From: Streptomyces sp. DH41
GTDB lineage: Bacteria > Actinomycetota > Actinomycetes > Streptomycetales > Streptomycetaceae
DNA: 64,000 bases
Direction of reading: 5' to 3'
Assembly: GCF_029813785.1 (NCBI RefSeq)
Contig: NZ_JARVKY010000003.1
Span: forward strand, 423,090 to 487,089
Position numbers and translations under genes: made by a program. The number at the start of each line of letters is the position of its first letter. Position 1 is the stretch's first letter. Shown here piece after piece: positions 18,436-26,806 of this stretch. Below the pieces are notes generated by a model. The model ran no database searches. It saw nothing but the letters and a program-made list of their open reading frames with translations, and was not told where the DNA came from.

Positions 18436-19347
18436 TCACGCCTCCGGGGCCTTGGGCGCGGGGATGCCGTAGGTCTCGGGGTCGGCTCCGACGCCGTCCG
18501 GCCACTCGGCGGCGATGGCGTCGGCGCTCCAGCCGCCGTCGGCGAAGGCGACGGCCTTCTCCTTGGGGTGTGCCCACAGGGCCAGCCGGTCGCCGCCGAT
18601 GCCGATCGCCTGGCCGGTCACCCCGTCGGAGGCGTCCGAGGCCAGGAAGGTGATCAGGGCGGCGACGTCCTCGACGGTGCCGAGGCCCTCGTCCTTGCGC
18701 AGCCAGTCCGGGAGCGGCTTCCCGGTGCGCTCGGACTCCTCGATGACGGGCGCGAAGGCCGGGATGGTCTTGGTCATCTCGGTGGCGGCGACGGGTACGA
18801 CGGCATTGACGGTGATGCCGGCACGGCCCAGCTCCGTGGCCCAGGTACGAGCCATGGCGACGATGCCGGCCTTGGCGGCGGCGTAGTTGGTCTGACCGAA
18901 GTTGCCGCGCTGCCCGGCGGGCGAGGAGATGAGGACGAGCCGTCCCCCGGTGCCCTGCTCGCGCATGCGGACGGCCGCCGCGCGGGCACAGGTGAAGGTG
19001 CCGCGCAGGTGGACACGGACGACGGCGTCGAAGTCGTCGTCGGTCATCTTCCACAGCACGCGGTCGCGCAGAATGCCGGCGTTGGTGACGAGCACGTCCA
19101 GGCGGCCGAACTCCTCCACCGCCGTGTCGACCAGTTGCCGGGCCGCCTCGCTGTCGCCCACCGCCGCGACCACGCCGGTGGCCGTGCCGCCCTCGGACGT
19201 GATCGAGGCCACGGCAGCGGCGACGGCGGCCTGGTCGACGTCGTTGACCACGACAGCGGCGCCGGCCACGGAGAGCGCCTGCGCGTAGGCCAGTCCGAGA
19301 CCGCGTCCGCTGCCGGTGACGACGGCGACCTTGCCCTGAAGATCCAT
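18436..19347 (-). CDS. SDR-family 3-hydroxyacyl-CoA dehydrogenase, cluster 1
   Basis: 303 aa from ATG 19347, with GAGAGG upstream. Rossmann motif TGSGRGLGLAYA (residues 10-21), NAG(ILRD) and the catalytic YAAAKAG are intact. The sequence resembles the dehydrogenase part of peroxisomal multifunctional enzyme type 2, which works with MaoC-type hydratases on (R)-3-hydroxyacyl-CoA. Here it would oxidise the hydroxyacyl-CoA made by the hydratase to the beta-keto form used by the amidohydrolase. First gene of the operon, transcribed away from a MarR gene; two palindromes lie in the shared promoter region. Confidence 0.9.
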   Translation of the reverse strand: MDLQGKVAVVTGSGRGLGLAYAQALSVAGAAVVVNDVDQAAVAAAVASITSEGGTATGVVAAVGDSEAARQLVDTAVEEFGRLDVLVTNAGILRDRVLWKMTDDDFDAVVRVHLRGTFTCARAAAVRMREQGTGGRLVLISSPAGQRGNFGQTNYAAAKAGIVAMARTWATELGRAGITVNAVVPVAATEMTKTIPAFAPVIEESERTGKPLPDWLRKDEGLGTVEDVAALITFLASDASDGVTGQAIGIGGDRLALWAHPKEKAVAFADGGWSADAIAAEWPDGVGADPETYGIPAPKAPEA

Positions 19348-19412
19348 GAGAAGTGCCTCTCGTAAAGAGGAAAGACGGGTGCCGAAAGCGCCCGATGCGA
19401 GCCGGGAAACGA

Positions 19413-19457
19413 CAGGAATCCTGATGAACGGAGTCTGCGCAATCAACAGGATTCCTG
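19413..19457. promoter_or_regulatory. Two predicted MarR operators, cluster 1
   Basis: Palindromes CAGGAATCCTG (19413-19423) and CAGGATTCCTG (19447-19457) lie 34 bp centre to centre between the divergent SDR and MarR starts. The second is embedded in ACAGGATTCCTGTCAA, whose complement supplies a TTGACA -35-like hexamer. The same elements recur at 44682-44729. MarR proteins of the CouR type are relieved by an aryl-CoA ligand, so aryl-CoA induction is likely but unproven. Confidence 0.75.
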
Positions 19458-19551
19458 TCAATGCCTTAGGGTGGAGCGGCCGCCGCCGGGCGGCACCGGA
19501 GCGGCGAGGGGCTCGACCGTCCGCCCCGGTCGGCACGACGGAAGGATGAAC

Positions 19552-19965
19552 GTGAGCACGTCGCTGCTCTACCTGGTCAAGAGAACGGAGCTGGCCGTAC
19601 GCGCCCGCCTGGAGGAGTTGCTCAAGCCCGCCGGAATCACGGCGCTGCAGTACACCGCCCTGACGGTCCTGAAGCGGCATGACGGCGTGTCCGCCGCGCA
19701 GCTCGCCCGCGACTCCTTCGTCACCGCCCAGTCGATGGCCGACATGGTCCGCACACTGGAGAGCCGCGGCCTGATCCACCGCGAGCCCAATCCGGCCAAC
19801 CGCCGCGAACGCCTCATCCTGCTCGCCGACCCCGGGCGGCAACTGCTCGCGGAGTACGCCGGCCCGGCCCGCGCGCTGGAGGCGCGCATGGTCGCAGATC
19901 TCAGCGCCGAAGAGGTCGACGCACTACGGGAAGCCCTGATCGGAGCATGGCGCTCCCTGTCCTAG
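19552..19965 (+). CDS. MarR-family regulator, cluster 1 (CouR-like)
   Basis: 137 aa from GTG 19552, which has GGAAGG six bases upstream; ATG 19546 is in frame but overlaps that site too closely. The winged helix-turn-helix is clear: LKPAGITALQYTALTVL, SAAQLARDSFVTAQSMADMV (recognition helix) and a basic wing NPANRRERLILL. It is transcribed divergently from the SDR operon over a palindromic operator pair and probably represses both directions. The cluster-2 regulator is nearly identical in the DNA-binding region, so they may cross-regulate. Confidence 0.92.
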   Translation: MSTSLLYLVKRTELAVRARLEELLKPAGITALQYTALTVLKRHDGVSAAQLARDSFVTAQSMADMVRTLESRGLIHREPNPANRRERLILLADPGRQLLAEYAGPARALEARMVADLSAEEVDALREALIGAWRSLS

Positions 19966-19989
19966 CCGGGACGCGGCGACCGCGCCACG

Positions 19990-20014
19990 GGCCCGCGCGG
20001 TCGGCGCGCGGGCC
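19990..20014. terminator. Hairpin between convergent MarR and DUF3237 genes
   Basis: Arms GGCCCGCGC (19990-19998) and GCGCGGGCC (20006-20014) with a 7-nt loop. No T-run; a bidirectional GC-rich terminator is plausible. Confidence 0.5.
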
Positions 20015-20025
20015 AGGGCGATCGG

Positions 20026-20487
20026 TTACCTGAGCGCGTACATACGGATGACGACGGCCTCGTCGCCGTCCGGACGGGCGAGGCCGATGAAGACCGTCTC
20101 CGTGAGCCAGCGGTGGGCGGGAGCGTCCGTACGGAAGACCGGCGAGGTGCGGTAGTAGTGCCCGGCCTCGGAGACCTGCACCTCCCCGTCGAACTGGTCC
20201 GGAGTGTCGACCTTGGGACGGTAGTAGCCGCGGTTGACGATGTCGATCACGGCACCGTCCTCCGCCTGCAGCAGATAGCGGGCCTCCAGCTCGCACACCT
20301 CCCCACGCGTACTGCTCCAGTCGCCTCCGCCGGGAAGGACCTTCCCGCGCAGCCGAGGCCCGTCCACGCCGCCCCCGGTGATGGGGGTGAACTCGGTGAC
20401 CTCTCCGTCACCGTTGCCGATGTGCAGCGTGTCGGACACCTCGGCACGGATCTCGAACGCGAAGTCGAGGGCGGGAGTGAAGGACAT
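20026..20487 (-). CDS. DUF3237 family protein, 153 aa
   Basis: ATG 20487 (MSFTPALDFAFEI) is used because GGAGAAT precedes it. The sequence carries the beta-barrel pattern of the DUF3237 (UPF0311) family: FEIRAEVSDTLHIG, GRLRG-like GPRLRGKVLPGGGDW, YLLQAEDGAVIDIVNRG and a C-terminal VFIGLARPDGDEAVVIRMYALR in two halves. No catalytic role is established. Such genes often sit in aromatic or CoA-ester catabolic loci, which fits here. It stands alone, converging on the MarR gene. Confidence 0.85.
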   Translation of the reverse strand: MSFTPALDFAFEIRAEVSDTLHIGNGDGEVTEFTPITGGGVDGPRLRGKVLPGGGDWSSTRGEVCELEARYLLQAEDGAVIDIVNRGYYRPKVDTPDQFDGEVQVSEAGHYYRTSPVFRTDAPAHRWLTETVFIGLARPDGDEAVVIRMYALR

Positions 20488-20652
20488 GGCGATTCTCCGA
20501 TTCTGCGAGAGGGAGTGGCGATCATCGTGGTACGGCAACACCCGTCCGGTGCCGGTCTGCGCCGTACGGCTCCGCACGGGGACGGGCGTCTGATGCGCGA
20601 GATGGTCACGTCTTGCTCTTGACGCGTTAGCTCACCAGATGCAAGCGTGATA

Positions 20653-20667
20653 TGCAACAGCGTTATA
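20653..20667 (-). promoter_or_regulatory. Predicted TetR operator before the solute-binding protein gene
   Basis: TATAACGCTGTTGCA on the minus strand, about 95 bp upstream of the start at 20762. It matches sites at 28521-28535 (TATAACAGCGTTGCA) and 29446-29460 (TAAAACGCCGTTTCA). Confidence 0.6.
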
Positions 20668-20761
20668 TGACGTTCATTTACGACGGCTCGTCGGCGTTCT
20701 CCGCACCCCCCATGTCGAGCGCCCCCTCCTTCTCCCTCCTCCCGGCAAGGAGCACTCAGCC

Positions 20762-22408
20762 ATGGCTGCGAAGAAGATGATGCTGGCAGCACTCACGAGC
20801 GCAGGACTGCTGGCCGTCACGGCCTGCAGCGGCTCGACAGCCGGAAACGGCCAAACCCCCAAGGCCGGACGTCTGACCACCACCACGCCCCCCGGCAGCT
20901 CACAGGTGGACCGGGTGACCTGGGCCCTGCCCTACGGCGAACCGACCACCCTGGACCCCGCCAAGATCGGCGACTACTCACCCCAGACGGTCGAGGCCAA
21001 CCTCTGCGACACCCTTATGCGGATGAACCCGGACTTCTCCCTGAGCCCCGGCCTCGCCCAGAAGCTCACCTGGGCCGACGACCACACCCTGGTGCTTGAC
21101 CTACGCCCCGGCGTGAAGTTCTGGGACGGCTCCCCCCTGACCCCCGCCGATGTGATCCACAGCCTGGAGCGGCAGCGGGACCCGAAGACGCAGGCCCTGT
21201 ACGGCAACTACCTGACCGCCGTGACCTCGATCGAGGCCACCGGCCCCCACCAGGTGACGCTGCGGACCAAGGGGTACGACCAGACCCTGCCCAAGGCACT
21301 GTCCACGTCGTTCGGCGCAGTCAACCAGAAGGAGTACACCGAGAAGGCCGGTCCCGCCTACGGAACCGCCAAAGGCGGCCTGATGTGTACGGGGCCGTTC
21401 AAGCTGGGTTCCTGGAAGTCCGGCAACGGCATCACCCTGGAACGCAACGACGCCTACTGGGACACCAAGCTGAAGCCGAAGGCCAAGCAGGTCGAGTTCC
21501 AGTTCATCACCAACAACAACACGCTGACCAGCGCACTGCTGTCCGGTGAGGTTGACGGCACCTACGAACTGCCGCCCAGCAGCGCCACCGCGCTCGGCAA
21601 GGCGAACAACGGCACGGTGCATCTCGGCCCGTCCACTCAGAACGTGCTCCTGATTCCCGGCAACGCCGAATCGCCCGCGGCCGACCGCAAGCTCCTTGAC
21701 GCCCTGTCCCTGGTCATCGACCGGAACGCCCTGATCAAGAACGTCTTCGGCGGTGATGCCACCACCCTGAAGTCGCTCGTCCCGCCCCTGACCTGGCGCG
21801 GAGACAAGGCAGCCGCCCGATTCGACGCCGCCTACGCGGCGCTGCCCGACGTCCCGGCGCCGGACGTGGAGAAGGCCAAGAAGCTGATCGCACAGGCCAG
21901 TCCGGTCCCCCGCCCCCTGGTGGCCGCCATCCCCGCAGGCGACCAGCGCGGACTGCAGGCACTGACGTTCGTCCAGGCCGCGGCCAAGAAGATCGGCGTG
22001 GACATCGGGATCAAGCAGCTCCAGCCCACCGAGATGTCCTCACTCTTCTACGACCCCTCGGCCCGCAAGGGCCTCGACCTCATCCTCACCTTCGGCTACG
22101 TCACCATGCCCGACCCGGCGTCCTACGTGGCCGAGAGCGTCACCCCCCGCGGCATCTTCAACTGGACGGGCTACGACAACCCCGAGGTGACCCGACTGCT
22201 CGACCAGGCCCGCACCTCCTCCGACCCCGAGGCGTCGGCCAAGGCGTATGCCGAGGCCCAGGCCCTGTTCACCCCCACCACCCCGACAGTGTTCCTGGCC
22301 ACCACACACGAGCGGATGTTTATGAACAAGCGCATCAGCGGCGCGCCCGCCTCCTTCGCGTACATGAACATGCCGTGGGCCGCCTACCTCGGCGGCACCG
22401 GCAAGTGA
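20762..22408 (+). CDS. ABC transporter solute-binding lipoprotein (family 5, peptide/nickel type)
   Basis: 548 aa with AAGGAG upstream. The signal peptide MAAKKMMLAALTSAGL ends in the lipobox LAVTAC, making Cys22 the lipidated residue. SBP_bac_5 features follow: GEPTTLDPAKIGDYSP, VKFWDGSPLTPADVIHSLER, CTGPFKLGSW and ITLERNDAYWD. It would capture a peptide-like or amide substrate outside the membrane and pass it to the permeases encoded at 24.9-26.7 kb, which face it from the other strand. A TetR-type site lies in its promoter and a strong hairpin follows at 22592. Confidence 0.92.
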   Translation: MAAKKMMLAALTSAGLLAVTACSGSTAGNGQTPKAGRLTTTTPPGSSQVDRVTWALPYGEPTTLDPAKIGDYSPQTVEANLCDTLMRMNPDFSLSPGLAQKLTWADDHTLVLDLRPGVKFWDGSPLTPADVIHSLERQRDPKTQALYGNYLTAVTSIEATGPHQVTLRTKGYDQTLPKALSTSFGAVNQKEYTEKAGPAYGTAKGGLMCTGPFKLGSWKSGNGITLERNDAYWDTKLKPKAKQVEFQFITNNNTLTSALLSGEVDGTYELPPSSATALGKANNGTVHLGPSTQNVLLIPGNAESPAADRKLLDALSLVIDRNALIKNVFGGDATTLKSLVPPLTWRGDKAAARFDAAYAALPDVPAPDVEKAKKLIAQASPVPRPLVAAIPAGDQRGLQALTFVQAAAKKIGVDIGIKQLQPTEMSSLFYDPSARKGLDLILTFGYVTMPDPASYVAESVTPRGIFNWTGYDNPEVTRLLDQARTSSDPEASAKAYAEAQALFTPTTPTVFLATTHERMFMNKRISGAPASFAYMNMPWAAYLGGTGK

Positions 22409-22591
22409 GCCATCCCCCTCCGGACCATGAGACGAGGATGACCGACGGCGCGCCACTGTGGGACCGCTCGCCGGCCAAGGCGTTCCTCGTACTTGTCGTG
22501 GAGGCGGAATCCGGGGTCACGCCCGCCGCAACACCCCGGCCCGCCCTCTCCTGGATGCGGGCCCGCTGACCAACTGCCGCACAAGTCTTCG

Positions 22592-22635
22592 ACGGCGTGC
22601 CCCGGCGGTCCTCACCGACCGCCGGGGCACGCCGT
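22592..22635. terminator. Strong hairpin after the solute-binding protein gene
   Basis: A 19-bp perfect stem (22592-22610 and 22617-22635; ACGGCGTGCCCCGGCGGTC and its complement), 6-nt loop, followed by TTCCC. Confidence 0.8.
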
Positions 22636-23025
22636 TTCCCTCTCTCGCGCTCTGCGCACACCCGTACTTCGGAGTCACACCATGTCCTGTTTGAACCCAT
22701 GTCACGCGGGTCCTCGGCGGTTGACGGCCGCCTGTGCCGTGTTTGTCACTGCCCTCCGGGGCTGTCTCGGCGAAAGCCTTCTCCAGTGCCGCGGTCGTGG
22801 ACGCCGCGACCGGGCCGGCGGTGGCCGCGTCCGCGCCGTCGTACACGGAGGCCAGGTAGGTGCCGGCACCCCCGGCAGCCAGAGCGTCGGCCAGTCCGGC
22901 CGGGAGGGCGCGGGTCCTGCGGTGGCGCCCTGACCTCGTGTTCACGTCTCGTGCTCCTTCTTTCCTCGGCCGAGAGGTGCGACCTGTCCGGGCCTTCCCG
23001 CAGTCCGTAGCCAGGGGAAGAGGAA
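22636..23025. other. Spacer between convergent transport genes
   Basis: No intact gene. A minus-strand stretch at about 22700-22945 (RALPAGLADALAAGG, AALEKAFAETA) has the composition of an MFS transporter tail and may be a remnant, but the evidence is weak. Confidence 0.3.
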
Positions 23026-23066
23026 GAAGACGGCTGTCCCGTTCCCTCGCCGGGACAGCCGTCTTC
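23026..23066. terminator. Hairpin ending the minus-strand ABC transporter operon
   Basis: Perfect 16-bp arms 23026-23041 and 23051-23066 (GAAGACGGCTGTCCCG and complement), 9-nt loop, 38 bp past the ATPase stop. Confidence 0.85.
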
Positions 23067-23103
23067 GTTCGGTGGTTCGCGTGGTGTGTGGGGGGTGACG
23101 CTC

Positions 23104-23901
23104 CTACGGATGCCGGACGGCGGTCCTGTCCGCCTTTCTGCGCGGTTTCCAGCCCGGCTTCGGGATGGAGGCGATGAGGCCCTGGGTGTAGGGATCCCGG
23201 GGATCTCCCAGGACGGTCGTGACGGAACCGTGTTCGACGACTCTTCCCTCCTTCATCACCAGGACGTCGTCGCTGATGTGACGGACGGCGCCGAGGTCGT
23301 GTGTGATGAACAGCAGGGCGGTGCCGGTGTCCGCCCGGATACGGGCGAGCAGAGCCAGGATCTGCGCCTGGATGGACACGTCCAGGGCCGCGATGGCCTC
23401 GTCCAGGATCAGTAGACGCGGCTCGGCGGCCAAAGCGCGGGCGATGGCGACGCGTTGGCGCTGGCCGCCGGAGAGTGCCTTCGGCAGGGAGCGTGCCTGC
23501 CGGCCGTCCAGGCCCACCATGTCGAGGAGTTCGGCCGTGCGGGCGCGGAGCCGGTCCGCGGACAGGTCCTTGTGCAGCGCGACCGCCTCGGCGACGGCTT
23601 CCCCGACGCGCTGGCGCCTGTCGAGGGACGAATAGGGGTCCTGAAACACCATCTGGATCCGCCGGCCGCGGGCGCGGCGCTCGCGTGCCCGCGGCCGACC
23701 GGTGCCACGCTCGTCGCCGGCGACGACGATGTGTCCGCCGCTGGGCGACTCCAGCCCCGCGATCATGCGGGCTGTGGTCGTCTTGCCCGATCCCGACTCG
23801 CCGACGATCGCCAGGGAACCCCGCTCCAGGAGCGAGAACGTCACGTCGTCCACGGCGACGAAGTCACCGAACTCCTTGCGAAGGCCGCGTACCTCAAGCA
23901 T
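23104..23901 (-). CDS. ABC transporter ATP-binding protein (DppF/OppF type)
   Basis: 265 aa from ATG 23901, overlapping the stop of the preceding ATPase gene by 8 bp. Walker A GESGSGKTT, Q-loop FQDPYSSLDRR, signature LSGGQRQRVAIARAL, Walker B LLILDEAIAALD and the switch His in FITHDLGAV are complete. With its partner it would energise import of a peptide-like substrate. Alanine replaces the usual Ser/Pro in the D-loop surroundings (DEAIAALD), a common variant. Last gene of the operon. Confidence 0.92.
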   Translation of the reverse strand: MLEVRGLRKEFGDFVAVDDVTFSLLERGSLAIVGESGSGKTTTARMIAGLESPSGGHIVVAGDERGTGRPRARERRARGRRIQMVFQDPYSSLDRRQRVGEAVAEAVALHKDLSADRLRARTAELLDMVGLDGRQARSLPKALSGGQRQRVAIARALAAEPRLLILDEAIAALDVSIQAQILALLARIRADTGTALLFITHDLGAVRHISDDVLVMKEGRVVEHGSVTTVLGDPRDPYTQGLIASIPKPGWKPRRKADRTAVRHP

Positions 23902-24889
23902 GGTTGTCGGTCTCCTCGGGCGAGGGCGTGTGGGGGAAGTGGCAGGCCGCAGTGGTGTCGCCGGCGGGGGACGGTTCCGGCCGGTCGTCGCGACACAGGT
24001 CCTGGACGCGGGGACATCGTTCGCCGAACGCGCATCCACCGGGGACCTCGAAGCCGGACAGGGGCCTGCCGGGGATCGCGCGGAGTTCCGCGGCGGTGTC
24101 GGAGACCGGAGGGCGGGAGGCGAGCAGAGCGCGTGTGTAGGGGTGGGAGGCGCCCCCGCGCAGCCGACTCGCGGGGAGTTCCTCCACTGTCGTGCCCGCG
24201 TACATCACCACGACCCGGTCGCACACGGCGGCTGCGAGTTCCAGGTCGTGGGTGATGAACAGCAGGGCGACCCCCCGGGTTTCGCGGGCCTCGCCGATGA
24301 TGGCCATCACCTCCTCCTGGGTGGTCACGTCGAGGGCGGTGGTCGGCTCGTCGGCGAGGAGCAGGCGTGGTTCGGCGGCCAGCGCGGCGGCGATCATGAC
24401 CCGCTGGAGCAGGCCGCCCGACAGTTCGTGGGGCCGTTGCCGCATGCGCCGTTCGGCGTCGGCGATGCCGACTTCCCGCAGGATCCCCGTGACCTTCTTC
24501 ACCGCCTCCGCGGCCGGGGCACGGCGCGCGGTGGTCAGTCCTTCGATCAGGAAGTCACCGACGCTGCGGGCGGGGTTGATGTGGGCGCGGGGGTCCTGGA
24601 ACACCATGGCGACCTCGGTCGCGCGGAAGGCGCGTAGGCGCTCGGGCCCCATGCGCGGGACCGACTCGCCGGCGAACAGCACGTCTCCGCGGATCTCGGC
24701 GTTCCCGGGCAGGAGTCCCAGGACGGAGCGGGCGGTCAAGGACTTGCCGGATCCGGATTCGCCGACCAGGGCGACGGCGGCACCTTCGGGGACGGTGACG
24801 TCGGCGCGGTGGACGACGGTGCGGGGTGTCCCGTCGAGGGGGAGATCGACGCCGAGCGCGTCGATCCGGAGGAGGGGTGGTGTGCTCAT
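23894..24889 (-). CDS. ABC transporter ATP-binding protein (DppD/OppD type)
   Basis: 331 aa. ATG 24889 overlaps the upstream permease stop by 4 bp (ATGA). Walker A GESGSGKSL, FQDPRAHINPARSVGD, signature ELSGGLLQRVMIAAAL, Walker B LLLADEPTTALD and H-loop FITHDLE are intact. The C-terminal oligopeptide/dipeptide domain with its conserved cysteines is visible (CAFGERCPRVQDLCR, TAACHFP), as in DppD-type ATPases where it binds an iron-sulphur cluster in some members. Forms the heterodimeric motor with the next gene. Confidence 0.92.
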   Translation of the reverse strand: MSTPPLLRIDALGVDLPLDGTPRTVVHRADVTVPEGAAVALVGESGSGKSLTARSVLGLLPGNAEIRGDVLFAGESVPRMGPERLRAFRATEVAMVFQDPRAHINPARSVGDFLIEGLTTARRAPAAEAVKKVTGILREVGIADAERRMRQRPHELSGGLLQRVMIAAALAAEPRLLLADEPTTALDVTTQEEVMAIIGEARETRGVALLFITHDLELAAAVCDRVVVMYAGTTVEELPASRLRGGASHPYTRALLASRPPVSDTAAELRAIPGRPLSGFEVPGGCAFGERCPRVQDLCRDDRPEPSPAGDTTAACHFPHTPSPEETDNHA

Positions 24890-25743
24890 GCGTTCTCTCC
24901 GAGCAGACGTCGTGACAGTCCCGTCCCCAGCAGGTTGAACGCGACGACGACGATCAGGATGGCCATACCCGCGTACAGCGACTGCTGCGGCTGGCCGGCG
25001 AGGATGGAGGGGGCGCCGTTGGACACCATCAGCCCCCACTCCGGGTCCGGCGGCTGGCTGCCGAGTCCGAGGAAGGAAATCGCTGCCACGTCAAGGAGGG
25101 CGTATCCGAAGCCGATGGTGGCCTGGACGAGGATGAGCGGCAGCAGATTCGGCAGCAGGTGCCGCAGCCAGACGCGGGCGGCGGGCGCGCCGAGGAGTTG
25201 GAGCGCCGACACGTAGGGCAGGTTACGTTCCTTGATCGCGGCCGAGCGTACGACGCGGGTGATCAGGGGCAGGTAGGCGATCGACAGGGCGACGATCGGC
25301 GCGGTCAGTCCGGCGCCGAAGACCGCGGCGACGAGGACGGCCATGATGAGCCCCGGGAAGCCGAAGACGATGTCGAGGGCGCCGGAGACGAACCGGTCGG
25401 TCCATCCTCCGAACCAGGCCGCAGTCATCGCGAGGAGGGTGCCGAGTGTGGTGGACACGGCAATGACGACAGCGGGGGCGGCGAGGCTGGCACGGGTTCC
25501 GGCAATCAGCCGGGACAGCAGGTCGCGTCCGGTGTCGTCCGTCCCGAGGAGGTGGGCGGCGGACGGTCCGGCGTTCACGTTCAGCGGATCGACGGCATTC
25601 GGGTCGTGCGGGGCGAGCAGCGGCCCGAGCACGGCGAGCAGGACGAACAGGGCGACGACGCATCCCGCACCGAGCGTCAGGTGGTCGCGCGGGCGTCCGC
25701 TGCGTCCCTTCGACGCGGTGCGGATGGACAGGGCGGTGGTCAT
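24886..25743 (-). CDS. ABC transporter permease (DppC/OppC type)
   Basis: 285 aa, six or so membrane helices with the N-terminal OppC_N segment (LFVLLAVLGPLLAPHDP) and LLGTDDTGRDLLSRLIAGTR, the hallmark of DppC permeases. The EAA-like coupling loop is SALQLLGAPAARVWLRHLLPN. It starts 4 bp inside the upstream permease gene, so all four transport genes are translationally coupled. Confidence 0.92.
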   Translation of the reverse strand: MTTALSIRTASKGRSGRPRDHLTLGAGCVVALFVLLAVLGPLLAPHDPNAVDPLNVNAGPSAAHLLGTDDTGRDLLSRLIAGTRASLAAPAVVIAVSTTLGTLLAMTAAWFGGWTDRFVSGALDIVFGFPGLIMAVLVAAVFGAGLTAPIVALSIAYLPLITRVVRSAAIKERNLPYVSALQLLGAPAARVWLRHLLPNLLPLILVQATIGFGYALLDVAAISFLGLGSQPPDPEWGLMVSNGAPSILAGQPQQSLYAGMAILIVVVAFNLLGTGLSRRLLGENA

Positions 25744-26690
25744 CGGACCCCTTTCTGCGCGCTACGGGGGTCGAGGGCGGCACTGACCAGGTCGACGGTG
25801 GTGTTGAGGACGACGAAGACCACCACGAAGATCAGTGACACGGCCTGCACGACGGCCATGTCCTGCTTGGACGCGGCCTCGATCATGAGGGCTCCGAGCC
25901 CTCCGGTGCCGAACGCCTGCTCGGCGACGGCCGCGGTGGCGATGAGTCCGGCGATGCCGACGCCGGAGACGGCGAAGACCGGGCCGGAGGCGTTGTGCAA
26001 CACATGCCGCCTGATCACCGTCCGCTCGGGGACGCCTCGGCTGCGGGCGGTCTCCACGTGCTCGGAGCGCATCTCCGCGCGGACGGCGGTCCGGGTCACC
26101 TGGGCGACGTAGCCGATCCAGGTCAGCGCGAGGGCGACGGCCGGCAGCGTCAGGTGCGTCAGGGTGCCGGTGAAGCCCTCGCCGGAGCCGTAGACGGGGA
26201 ACCACGGGAGCTGGACGGCGAAGAGCCAGATGAGCAGAACCGCCATGACGAAGGTCGGTACCGCCATCGCACCTGCCGTCACGGTCGTCACCAGGGTTTC
26301 CGTACGGCCGCCGCGCAGGGCGGCGACGGTGCCGAGGGCGGTGCCGACGGCGAGGACGAGGACGGCGGCGTAGGCGACGAGGGCGAGGGTGTCGCCGGCA
26401 CGGGCGCCGATGAGTCCGGCGACGGAGTCGCGGTAGACGAGGGACTTGCCGAAATCTCCCTGCACGCAGTTGCTCAGCCAGTGCCAGTAGCCCTGGAGGA
26501 ACGGGTCGTCCAGGTGGTACTCGCGGTGGATCTGCGCCAGTACGGCGGGGTCGGGGTCGCGGCTGCCGCCGACGAGCAGCGTGGCGGGGTCTCCGGGGGT
26601 GAGGAACATGGCGCCGTAGATGGCGAGGCTGGAGACGAACACGGTCAGGACGAGCATGCCGAGGCGGGTGGCGACGAAGTGGAGGCTCAT
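25740..26690 (-). CDS. ABC transporter permease (DppB/OppB type)
   Basis: 316 aa. FLTPGDPATLLVGG near residue 30, GDFGKSLVYRDSVAGLI and the coupling loop ETARSRGVPERTVIRRHVLHN identify a DppB-type permease with about six helices. It is the first transport gene of the minus-strand operon, 116 bp downstream of the hydrolase gene, so it is probably read through from the promoter controlled at 28521. A dipeptide-type importer is certain; the substrate is not. Confidence 0.92.
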   Translation of the reverse strand: MSLHFVATRLGMLVLTVFVSSLAIYGAMFLTPGDPATLLVGGSRDPDPAVLAQIHREYHLDDPFLQGYWHWLSNCVQGDFGKSLVYRDSVAGLIGARAGDTLALVAYAAVLVLAVGTALGTVAALRGGRTETLVTTVTAGAMAVPTFVMAVLLIWLFAVQLPWFPVYGSGEGFTGTLTHLTLPAVALALTWIGYVAQVTRTAVRAEMRSEHVETARSRGVPERTVIRRHVLHNASGPVFAVSGVGIAGLIATAAVAEQAFGTGGLGALMIEAASKQDMAVVQAVSLIFVVVFVVLNTTVDLVSAALDPRSAQKGVR

Positions 26691-26806
26691 TTCGTGCCGC
26701 TCCCTTCATGGCGCCGTTCGGTGGCCGGGGGACGCACTGCCGGGCTGATGGGCGGCGTGCTGGGGAGGTGTCGCAGAGGGAGCATGGGCCCTCCAGGGTG
26801 CGGGGG